Shown here: one piece after another, positions 1 to 5,571 of the stretch | Layout: each line of letters starts with the position of its first letter | How positions within the stretch are numbered: position 1 is the first letter of the stretch | Assembly (NCBI GenBank): GCA_002402465.1 | Contig: DHFW01000048.1 | Span: 45,843 to 51,909, forward strand | DNA from: Bacteroidales bacterium UBA4814 | GTDB taxonomy: Bacteria; Bacteroidota; Bacteroidia; Bacteroidales; UBA7960 | Direction: 5' to 3' | DNA length: 6,067 nt | Notes under the pieces: generated by a model | What the model saw: the letters and a program-made list of their open reading frames with translations, nothing else | Told to the model about the DNA's origin: nothing | Databases searched by the model: none | Made by a program: the position numbers and the translations under genes

Positions 1-28
1 CTGGTTTCAGCCACTCACCCACCTCTCC
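1..28 (-). tRNA. tRNA-Ser, 5' part only (runs off the left edge)
   Basis: Read on the minus strand from position 28, the sequence begins with the seven acceptor bases GGAGAGG. TG follows, then a 3-bp D-stem (GGT paired with ACC) enclosing the loop GAGTGGCTGAA. This matches the layout of bacterial serine tRNAs; from memory, the E. coli Ser(GCT) loop is GAGAGGCTGAA. Leucine tRNAs, the other long-variable-arm class, start differently. The anticodon, variable arm and 3' end lie beyond the window, so the isoacceptor cannot be read and cloverleaf folding cannot be completed. A strong promoter 69 bp upstream points straight at it, which supports a real expressed RNA gene. Confidence 0.8.
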
Positions 29-96
29 GTGCTCTGTGCTGAATCTTTCTGTTACTTTTTATTCACAAAATTAGAAAGATCGTTTTTTTGAGAGTG

Positions 97-127
97 CAAA
101 GATAGTTAAAACATCAATCACGGCAAA
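97..127 (-). promoter_or_regulatory. Bacteroidota-type promoter for the tRNA-Ser gene
   Basis: On the minus strand a TTTG (complement of 124-127) is followed by exactly 19 bases and then TATCTTTG (complement of 97-104). This is a perfect match to the known Bacteroidota consensus, TTTG near -33 and TAnnTTTG near -7 with 19-21 bp between them. Transcription should start near position 90 and leave a leader of roughly 60 nt before the tRNA at 28. No ORF of note lies between, so the tRNA and anything co-transcribed to the left are the target. Confidence 0.75.
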
Positions 128-151
128 TATTTGCGAAAAAAAATGGGAAGC

Positions 152-174
152 CCAAAAAAGCTGTTAGCTTTTGG
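152..174 (-). terminator. Weak terminator-like hairpin after the aminotransferase
   Basis: The arms AAAAGCT (156-162) and AGCTTTT (166-172) enclose a 3-nt loop, and CC/GG pairs extend the stem outward around a 2-nt bulge. On the minus strand the right arm ends in six T's, and a further run of eight T's follows about 9 nt beyond the hairpin (136-143). It lies 60 bp past the aminotransferase stop and before the tRNA promoter, the expected place for a terminator. The stem is short and mostly A-T, so the call is tentative. Confidence 0.35.
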
Positions 175-187
175 CAATTGGCAAGAT

Positions 188-235
188 AATCTGCTAATCC
201 GCTAATCATCAAATCTGCTTATCCTCTCATCTCTT
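188..235. repeat. Imperfect 8-bp tandem repeat, six units
   Basis: Six consecutive octamers can be read: AATCTGCT, AATCCGCT, AATCATCA, AATCTGCT, TATCCTCT and CATCTCTT. Every unit has ATC at positions 2-4, and the first and fourth are identical. The array decays towards the aminotransferase, and its last unit overlaps two bases of that gene's stop codon. It has no coding role. It resembles a degenerate microsatellite in the 3' untranslated region. Confidence 0.6.
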
Positions 236-1553
236 ACGATACCGGATGGTCCTCTCTAAACCTTTTCAGCCGGTATTCGAGGTCGGGAAACTGGTCGCGA
301 TGCACCAGCGATACGCAGGCGCGCAGGCCTTCGAGGCGCTCGCTGCCGGTGATGGCCAGCGATATGGCGCTGATGCCATAATACACCAGCTCCTCAATCA
401 GGTCGGCACCCGAAAAGCCCGGGTAGGCAATGGTGAAATAGAAGCCATCGGCCAGGGGCTTATCCTCATCCATGTCGTAAACGAGGTGGAAGCCGTTGTC
501 GATAAACAGCTTCTTCATCACCTTTGCTTTTTCGCCATAGTCCTTTACCACCTCCACAAAGTTAAACTCACCGTCGTTGGCTGCTTTCAGAATGGCCAGC
601 AAGGCATATTGTGCGGAGTGCGAAGTGCCCGAACTCAGGGCATACACCGTGCCGAAGATCATGGCGTTGCCAAACTTGTTCGAGTTATAGTAGCGGCACA
701 GGTCGTCGGCCTGGGTTTCGAACAGGTGGTCGCTCAACACCATCATGCCGATGCGCTGCCCGGCATAACTAAAGGCTTTGGAGCTGGAAATAAAGAGGAT
801 ATAGTTTTCAGTATATTTTGCCACCGAAGGTTGATATGGTGGCACTCCGGGCTGAGAGTAATCCTGGCGGAAATCCATGGCAAAGTAGGCCAGGTCTTCC
901 ATCACCACTACATTGTATTTGTTGGCCAGCTCGCCAATAATGCGCAGCTCTGTATCGGTGAAACAGATCCAGGAAGGGTTGTTAGGGTTGGAATACAACA
1001 ATCCGGCAATATTGCCTTTGGCCAGTTTTTCTTCCAGCTTTTCGCGAAGTTTTTCTCCCCGGTATTCATACACATCAAAGCTATCCACAGAAATGCCCTG
1101 CACGCGGCACTGCTGCTTGTGAACGGGGAAACCCGGGTCAATAAACAGGATGGTATCTCTCTCCTTGTACATACGGGTAATGGTAGTAAAAGCAGCAAAA
1201 CTGCCCTGCATGGAGCCTACGGTTGGGATGCAACCGCGAGGGTTTACATCTATTTCCATAAACATTTTTACAAAGCGCGAAATTTCTTCCTTCAGGGGTT
1301 TAATACCATCGATATCGGGATAAATGGCGGCCACCCCTTTTTTCAGGGCTTCGATCTCGGCATCCACGCCAATCTGAGTAGGTGGCAAACCCGGAATACC
1401 CATTTCCATACGCACATATTTCAGGCCGGTGGCTTGTTCAATATTATCCACCAGGCGCTTGATTTCGCGAATGGAAGCTTTTCCAACGCTGGACAAGCCC
1501 ATAAGTTTTACTTGTTCCTGTACTTTCTCAAAAGGAATAGGTGTATTTTTCAT
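234..1553 (-). CDS. Class I/II pyridoxal-phosphate-dependent aminotransferase
   Basis: A 439-residue cytoplasmic enzyme of PLP fold type I, predicted to transfer an amino group between an amino acid and a 2-oxo acid; the substrate cannot be read from sequence. Numbered from the chosen start, the family's active-site features are present in order. These are the Asn motif NNPSW (residues 192-196, in place of the usual NPTG), Asp220 with Tyr223 (EDLAY) for the pyridine ring, and the Schiff-base Lys259 in SSSKAFSYAGQR. Arg266 then fits the phosphate-binding position and Arg411 the substrate carboxylate site. Length is normal for the family, and there is no signal peptide or membrane segment. The frame stays open upstream to a GTG at 1622, but those 23 residues are low-complexity and Asn/Lys-rich. 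The ATG at 1553 begins the conserved-looking sequence and follows an AT-rich leader typical of this phylum. The gene is divergent from the membrane-protein gene. Confidence is high for the family and low for any specific substrate. Confidence 0.9.
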   Translation of the reverse strand: MKNTPIPFEKVQEQVKLMGLSSVGKASIREIKRLVDNIEQATGLKYVRMEMGIPGLPPTQIGVDAEIEALKKGVAAIYPDIDGIKPLKEEISRFVKMFMEIDVNPRGCIPTVGSMQGSFAAFTTITRMYKERDTILFIDPGFPVHKQQCRVQGISVDSFDVYEYRGEKLREKLEEKLAKGNIAGLLYSNPNNPSWICFTDTELRIIGELANKYNVVVMEDLAYFAMDFRQDYSQPGVPPYQPSVAKYTENYILFISSSKAFSYAGQRIGMMVLSDHLFETQADDLCRYYNSNKFGNAMIFGTVYALSSGTSHSAQYALLAILKAANDGEFNFVEVVKDYGEKAKVMKKLFIDNGFHLVYDMDEDKPLADGFYFTIAYPGFSGADLIEELVYYGISAISLAITGSERLEGLRACVSLVHRDQFPDLEYRLKRFREDHPVS

Positions 1554-1625
1554 GATACTAAAAATGGTTTTTATATAAGGATTTTTGTTATTTGTATTCT
1601 TGCCGGATAAATTATAAAACACAAT

Positions 1626-1656
1626 AAAACGTAATAAACTACAGCCGGCATTGCAA
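1626..1656 (-). promoter_or_regulatory. Candidate promoter for the aminotransferase
   Basis: On the minus strand a TTG (complement of 1654-1656) is followed by 20 bases and then TACGTTTT (complement of 1626-1633). It differs from TAnnTTTG only in the last base. A start site near 1619 would give a leader of about 65 nt to the ATG at 1553 and would exclude the GTG at 1622 as a start codon. A short dyad, CAGCC (1642-1646) with GGCTG (1665-1669), overlaps the upstream element and could be a protein-binding site, but it is too short to call. Confidence 0.35.
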
Positions 1657-1760
1657 CCGGATTGGGCTGCAAAATAAGAAAATCCCCGCGATTAAAAAAC
1701 CCTTTGGGTAAATAAAGTTTGGAAAATTCCATATACATTTATCCATTAAAAATTACCTCA

Positions 1761-2552
1761 ATGTCTTCACTTTTCATCCAGCAACTTCTATTATCCATGA
1801 TAATTGCCGGTTTGTGGATCGGCACTGTTACGCTGCTTTCGGAGCGGCTGGGTTCGCGTTTGGGAGGAATGATCAGCAATTTACCCAGCACCATACTGGT
1901 ATCACTGCTGTTTATTGGCATTACACAAAGCCCGGAGTTTGCCGCCGAGGCTACGGTGACCGTTCCACTGGGTATGACCCTGAGCACCCTTTTTCTCTTT
2001 GCCTTTATTGTACTGATACCCAAAGGCCTTCCATGGGCACTTGCCGGAAGTCTGGCCACCTGGCTGGGGCTGGCCATTCTTTCGTCCTTTTTTCAAGGCG
2101 TGGGCCGCGTGGGGTGGACCATCGTTTACTTTGTGGTAGCCATTGGCAGCTGGCTGCTGGCCGAAAGGGTGCTTAAAATACCATCGGCTCCAAAAACCGG
2201 TAAGCGTTACAAGTGGTGGCAGGTGCTCATCAGGGCGGCCTTTGCAGGTTCCGTGGTGGGAAGTGCCGTGCTGGTGGGGCGCAGCGGGTCGGCATTCTGG
2301 ACCGGCATCTTTGCCACTTTCCCGGCGGTGATGCTCTCCTCCATGGTGATACTTACCCTGGCAGCCGGACCGGCTTTCGCACGTGCCCTGGGCAAGATTA
2401 TGCTGCTGGCCAGCACCAACATTGTCATTTACGGTTTCTTTGCCGGATATCTTTTCCCCCTTGTGGGGATGGCCTGGGGCACCCTCGTTTCGTTTATAAT
2501 TGCCACCGCCTGGGTTTGGCTGCTGAAGCCACTCTTCGACCGAAGCAAATAA
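1761..2552 (+). CDS. Polytopic inner-membrane protein with an internal duplication
   Basis: A 263-residue hydrophobic protein with about nine predicted membrane segments, at roughly residues 6-26, 38-54, 68-86, 91-108, 117-134, 155-172, 181-201, 212-231 and 235-254. A basic loop (139-152, with KTGKRYKWW) separates two halves. The halves look related: residues 35-85 (GGMISNLPST, then SPEFA) align without gaps to 181-231 (TGIFATFPAV, then GPAFA). They share a Gly, a Pro, a Leu-x-Ser pattern and P-x-F-A at the same spacing. From memory, each half resembles the small single-unit GlpM/DUF3147-like membrane proteins; I infer a fused tandem copy, and function is unknown. I chose the ATG at 1761; the frame opens at a TTG at 1719, but the added residues are polar and lack a plausible initiation site. 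It lies 76 bp upstream of the peptidase on the same strand, so co-transcription is possible. I recognise no transporter or enzyme motif. Confidence 0.85.
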   Translation: MSSLFIQQLLLSMIIAGLWIGTVTLLSERLGSRLGGMISNLPSTILVSLLFIGITQSPEFAAEATVTVPLGMTLSTLFLFAFIVLIPKGLPWALAGSLATWLGLAILSSFFQGVGRVGWTIVYFVVAIGSWLLAERVLKIPSAPKTGKRYKWWQVLIRAAFAGSVVGSAVLVGRSGSAFWTGIFATFPAVMLSSMVILTLAAGPAFARALGKIMLLASTNIVIYGFFAGYLFPLVGMAWGTLVSFIIATAWVWLLKPLFDRSK

Positions 2553-2628
2553 TTTAAGCCTTTAAACCTTCCCCAAAAAAAATCATCTTATTATTTTGGT
2601 ACTTTAAAAAACTAACCGCATTACAACT

Positions 2629-5049
2629 ATGAAGAAAAACAGTCTTGTGTTTCTGTTTGCCGCAGCCGTGTTGTTTCTTTCCGGCAAGGCACTTTCTCAA
2701 ATTCAGTATCAGCTCCCACCAGCCGAAATCATCGAGTTGGTTGATGCACCTTCCACGCCAAGCATGCTCATCAGTCCCAGCAACGAGGCCGTGCTGCTGG
2801 TTACCAACCCCGACCTGCCTTCTATCGACGATCTGGCGGCTCCGGAGCTTCGCCTGGCAGGCATTCGCTTCAACCCCGCCACCAATGGCTCGAGCCGCGG
2901 CCGCTTTGGAACAGGGCTTACCTTTACCAACATTGACGGCAGTAATCCGCGCCCGGTACAGGGCTTACCCAAAACACCCAAAATCAGCAACACCTCCTGG
3001 AGCCGCGATGGCAGCATGGTGGCCTTTACCCACACCACCGCCACAGGTATTGAACTTTGGGTGGCCGATGTGCAAACCGCCACAGCAAAAAAGCTTACCG
3101 GCGAAGTGGTGAACGATGCGCTGGGAACCACGTTCAGCTGGTTGCCCGATAACAAAACGCTGATCTATTCGGCAATTGTTGAAGGCCGTGGCCCCGCCCC
3201 AACCCGCCCAACGGTGGCAGAAGGACCGGTGGTGCAGGAAAGCCTGGGCCGCAGGGCAGCCGTTCGCACCTTCCAGGACCTGCTAAAGGATGTTTACGAT
3301 GAAGCCATTTTCGATTATTATGCCACTTCACAGCTGGTAAAAGTGGACCTGGATGGCAACAATCGCCGGTTCGGACAACCGGGGGTCATATTGTCTTACA
3401 ATCCTTCGCCCGACGGAAACTACCTCATGGTTACCCAAATCATGAAGCCGTATTCATACATTGTGCCCATGCACAGCTTCCCCCAGAAAATTGAATTGCT
3501 CGACATGGAAGGCAACCTGGTTCGCCTTTTGGCGGAAGTTCCACTCACCGACAACCTGCCCCAGGGCTTTGGTGCGGTTCGTACCGGCCCCCGCAGTTTC
3601 ATCTGGCGCTCCGACAAGCCTGCCTCGCTCTACTGGGTAGAAGCCCAGGATGGCGGCGACCCCGCAGCAGAATCTGAATACCGCGATCAGCTATTTTATC
3701 TTGAAGCACCTTTTGTGGGTGAGCCTATCCCCAGCCTGCAACTCCGCCTGCGTTATGCCGGCATTACCTGGGGGCGCCACGACTTTGCCCTGGTGGCCGA
3801 GAGCTGGCGCGCCACGCGCATGATGAGGCTTAGCTCTTTCCACCCCACCGATCCATCCCTGGCCATGAGTCTGCTTTGGGAGCGCTCTTTTGAAGACCGC
3901 TACAATGACCCCGGCAGCTTCCAGACCACCCTCAATGAATACGGCCGCTCTGTGCTGCAATTCGATCGCCGCGGACGTATCCTGTACCTGTTCGGACAGG
4001 GTGCTTCACCCGAAGGCAACCGTCCATTTGTTGACGAATACGACCTGCGGACGGGTCAAACCAAACGCCTGTGGCAGAGCCAGGCACCCTGGTACGAATA
4101 CCCGGTGCGCCTGCTCGATGCCGACCGCGGTCTGGTTATCACACGCCGCGAATCGGTGGAAGCACAACCCAACTTCTTTTTGCGCGACTTGCGCCGCAAC
4201 CGCATGACGCAGATCACCAATTTTCCCGATCCTTCGCCAAAGCTGCGCGAGCTTCAGAAAGAACTGGTGCATTATGAGCGCGCCGATGGCATTCCCCTTT
4301 CGGGAACACTTTATTTGCCGGCTGGTTTCAGACCCGGTGTTGACGCACCCCTGCCCACCATGCTCTGGGCCTATCCGCGTGAGTTTAAGAGCGCCGATGC
4401 GGCAGGGCAGGTTTCCGGCTCGCCCTATACCTATACCCGCGTAGGAGCTACATCTGCCGTAATGCTGGCCACCCAGGGTTACGCCGTGCTCGACAACGCC
4501 AGTTTCCCCATTGTGGGCGAAGGCGATGCCGAGCCCAACGACACTTTCGTGGAGCAGCTGGTCGCTAACGCCGAGGCCGCCATCAACAAGCTGGTAGAAA
4601 TGGGCGTAACCGATCCGAACCGTGTGGCCGTTTCAGGGCACTCTTATGGCGCATTTATGACCGCCAACCTTTTGTCGCACAGCAACCTTTTTGCAGCAGG
4701 TGTTGCCCGCAGCGGGGCCTATAACCGCACCCTCACTCCCTTTGGTTTCCAGGGCGAGGAACGCACCTACTGGCAGGCACCCGAAACATACCATCGCATG
4801 TCGCCCTTTATGCATGCCGATAAGATGAAAACTCCCATGCTGCTTATCCATGGTATTGACGACAACAACTCCGGCACCTTCCCCATTCAGAGTGAGCGCT
4901 ATTATGATGCGCTTCGCGGACATGGAGCCACGGTAAGGCTGGTCATGCTTCCGCACGAAAGCCATGGCTATTCCGCCCGTGAATCGGTGCTGCATATGCA
5001 CTGGGAATGGATCGAATGGCTCGACAGGTATGTTAAAAACCGGCAATAA
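2629..5049 (+). CDS. Exported S9-family serine peptidase, glutamyl-endopeptidase type (S9D)
   Basis: An 806-residue prolyl-oligopeptidase-family enzyme predicted to cleave peptides in the periplasm or at the cell surface. Residues 1-24 are a signal peptide: MKKN, a hydrophobic core, and a probable cut near ALS-Q. Residues of about 30-540 carry beta-propeller features, with blade-like motifs such as SWSRDGSMVAF (123-133), SWLPDNKTLIY (170-180) and NPSPDGNYLMV (258-268). The alpha/beta-hydrolase catalytic domain spans about 545-806. The nucleophile is Ser672 in GHSYGAFM, the acid Asp745 in HGIDDNNSGT, and the base His779 in PHESHGYSARES. These motifs and the stretches GEGDAEPND and ARSGAYNRTLTPFGFQ match the plant chloroplast glutamyl endopeptidase (CGEP) and bacterial S9D proteins as I remember them, rather than dipeptidyl peptidase IV. 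Length fits S9D. No SD-like site precedes the ATG, as is usual in this phylum; a TATTTTG (2592-2598) upstream is only near-consensus for a promoter. Cleavage after Glu is family knowledge, not visible in the sequence. A hairpin terminator lies about 150 bp downstream. Confidence 0.92.
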   Translation: MKKNSLVFLFAAAVLFLSGKALSQIQYQLPPAEIIELVDAPSTPSMLISPSNEAVLLVTNPDLPSIDDLAAPELRLAGIRFNPATNGSSRGRFGTGLTFTNIDGSNPRPVQGLPKTPKISNTSWSRDGSMVAFTHTTATGIELWVADVQTATAKKLTGEVVNDALGTTFSWLPDNKTLIYSAIVEGRGPAPTRPTVAEGPVVQESLGRRAAVRTFQDLLKDVYDEAIFDYYATSQLVKVDLDGNNRRFGQPGVILSYNPSPDGNYLMVTQIMKPYSYIVPMHSFPQKIELLDMEGNLVRLLAEVPLTDNLPQGFGAVRTGPRSFIWRSDKPASLYWVEAQDGGDPAAESEYRDQLFYLEAPFVGEPIPSLQLRLRYAGITWGRHDFALVAESWRATRMMRLSSFHPTDPSLAMSLLWERSFEDRYNDPGSFQTTLNEYGRSVLQFDRRGRILYLFGQGASPEGNRPFVDEYDLRTGQTKRLWQSQAPWYEYPVRLLDADRGLVITRRESVEAQPNFFLRDLRRNRMTQITNFPDPSPKLRELQKELVHYERADGIPLSGTLYLPAGFRPGVDAPLPTMLWAYPREFKSADAAGQVSGSPYTYTRVGATSAVMLATQGYAVLDNASFPIVGEGDAEPNDTFVEQLVANAEAAINKLVEMGVTDPNRVAVSGHSYGAFMTANLLSHSNLFAAGVARSGAYNRTLTPFGFQGEERTYWQAPETYHRMSPFMHADKMKTPMLLIHGIDDNNSGTFPIQSERYYDALRGHGATVRLVMLPHESHGYSARESVLHMHWEWIEWLDRYVKNRQ

Positions 5050-5185
5050 ATTAAGGAAGTGATCCTCTGCAAACCTAGGGTAAACTGCTGTTTTGAAAAT
5101 TGAATCAAGTGCATTCTTCCTGGTTTGGGGTAAATTATTCCGACTTAAACTTTTTTTAAAAATCAGTCACTAGGCTGATAATTTC

Positions 5186-5273
5186 GTAACTATTTTGTTA
5201 TATGCGGGCTTTCAAAATCATTTTCCTGGAAGTCCGCATTTTTGCTGATATTTGCCAGTTGCAAAATAGTAAC
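5186..5273. repeat. Inverted repeat enclosing the terminator hairpin
   Basis: GTAACTATTTTG (5186-5197) is the inverse complement, at 11 of 12 positions, of CAAAATAGTAAC (5262-5273). The arms lie 64 bp apart and flank the hairpin at 5203-5238. They could form the base of a larger folded 3' end or a protein-binding pair, or be chance in AT-rich DNA. Confidence 0.4.
5203..5243 (+). terminator. Rho-independent terminator of the S9D peptidase gene
   Basis: TGCGGGCTTTC (5203-5213) pairs with GAAGTCCGCA (5229-5238). This gives ten pairs, including one G-U wobble and one bulged T, and five T's follow directly (5239-5243). The 15-nt loop contains AAAATCATTTT, which can pair further. It sits about 155 nt past the peptidase stop, on the correct strand, and ahead of the next gene's leader. 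Confidence 0.6.
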
Positions 5274-5288
5274 ATTTTTGTAATTTAA
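5259..5288 (+). promoter_or_regulatory. Weak candidate promoter for the interrupted gene
   Basis: TTG (5259-5261), 19 bases, then TAATTTAA (5281-5288) fit the Bacteroidota spacing, but the downstream box lacks the final TG of TAnnTTTG. A start near 5294 would leave about 65 nt to the ATG at 5361, similar to the leader proposed for the aminotransferase. The left element overlaps the inverted-repeat arm at 5262-5273 by proximity only. Confidence 0.2.
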
Positions 5289-5360
5289 GATCTCACTATA
5301 AGCATCATTTTTCCGGATAACAGATTGAATAGAAAAAATCTAAATAACTAAGTTTTTTTA

Positions 5361-5539
5361 ATGGTTTCATCAAGGCTTTTCTTTTTTTTCTGACTTGCTG
5401 CATTTTTTGTTTCCTGCCTGAAATAAAAACGTTTGCCCAAGAGCATGGAGCCAATCAGGCTGAAGAACTTTCAGCCAAAGAAATTATTTTTCTTCTAAAA
5501 CAAAAACATAACACCCGAATCTTTTTTAATGAAGAATGA
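5361..5539 (+). pseudogene. 5' fragment of an exported-protein gene, frameshifted and cut off by an insertion sequence
   Basis: Two short frames together read as a convincing protein N-terminus. The ATG at 5361 gives MVSSRLFFFF and then meets TGA at 5391. The neighbouring frame continues as LTCCIFCFLPEIKTFAQ, followed by a polar mature region (EHGANQAEELSAKEIIFLLK, then QKHNTRIFFNEE) to a TGA at 5537-5539. They join at a run of eight T's (5382-5389); a ninth T would restore one frame with a classic signal peptide cut after FAQ. The mature segment resembles the start of the N-terminal (STN-like) region of some Bacteroidota TonB-dependent receptors, but this is a weak likeness in 35 residues. 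The frame ends where the insertion-sequence end seems to start, so the rest of the gene may lie beyond the element outside the window. The T-run change could be decay, slippage-based switching or a base-calling error. Confidence 0.55.
5382..5389 (+). repeat. Run of eight T's at the frame change
   Basis: This homopolymer lies in the signal-peptide codons of the interrupted gene. One added T makes the upstream ATG frame continuous with the downstream secretory sequence. Such runs are prone to slippage and to sequencing error. Confidence 0.6.
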
Positions 5540-5541
5540 GC

Positions 5542-5564
5542 CCACTCCAATAAGTGGTTTTTTT
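5542..5564 (+). terminator. Terminator-like hairpin at the insertion-sequence end
   Basis: CCACT (5542-5546) pairs with AGTGG (5553-5557) around a 6-nt loop, and seven T's follow (5558-5564). It faces transcripts entering from the interrupted gene, so it could stop read-through antisense to the transposase. It may equally be part of the element's terminal repeat. Confidence 0.4.
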
Positions 5565-5571
5565 ATAAAGG

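Larger units (their letters stand above)
5050..5360. other. Gene-free AT-rich spacer
   Basis: No convincing reading frame of useful length exists on either strand here. The spacer holds the likely terminator of the peptidase (5203-5243), a longer inverted repeat enclosing it (5186-5273) and a weak candidate promoter for the interrupted gene at 5361 (5259-5288). Positions 5050-5185 show nothing I can name. Confidence 0.6.

Noticed and set aside
123..134. Perfect 12-bp palindrome GCAAATATTTGC.
   Set aside because: It overlaps the promoter's TTTG element and may be a chance result of A/T content. With no second copy I cannot argue for an operator.
246..1610. A 454-codon open frame on the plus strand covering almost the whole aminotransferase gene.
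   Set aside because: It is in exact codon register with the minus-strand gene, so it stays open simply because that gene avoids TTA, CTA and TCA codons. The translation resembles no family I know, and the minus-strand product has a full set of PLP-enzyme motifs.
1554..1622. A 23-residue N-terminal extension of the aminotransferase from a GTG at 1622.
   Set aside because: The extension is Asn/Lys-rich and low in complexity, the start is GTG, and a candidate transcription start near 1619 would fall inside it. The ATG at 1553 is better.
2553..2628. Possible promoter (TATTTTG) between the membrane-protein and peptidase genes.
   Set aside because: The box is one base off consensus and has no TTG at the right distance upstream. 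I left it out of the feature list.
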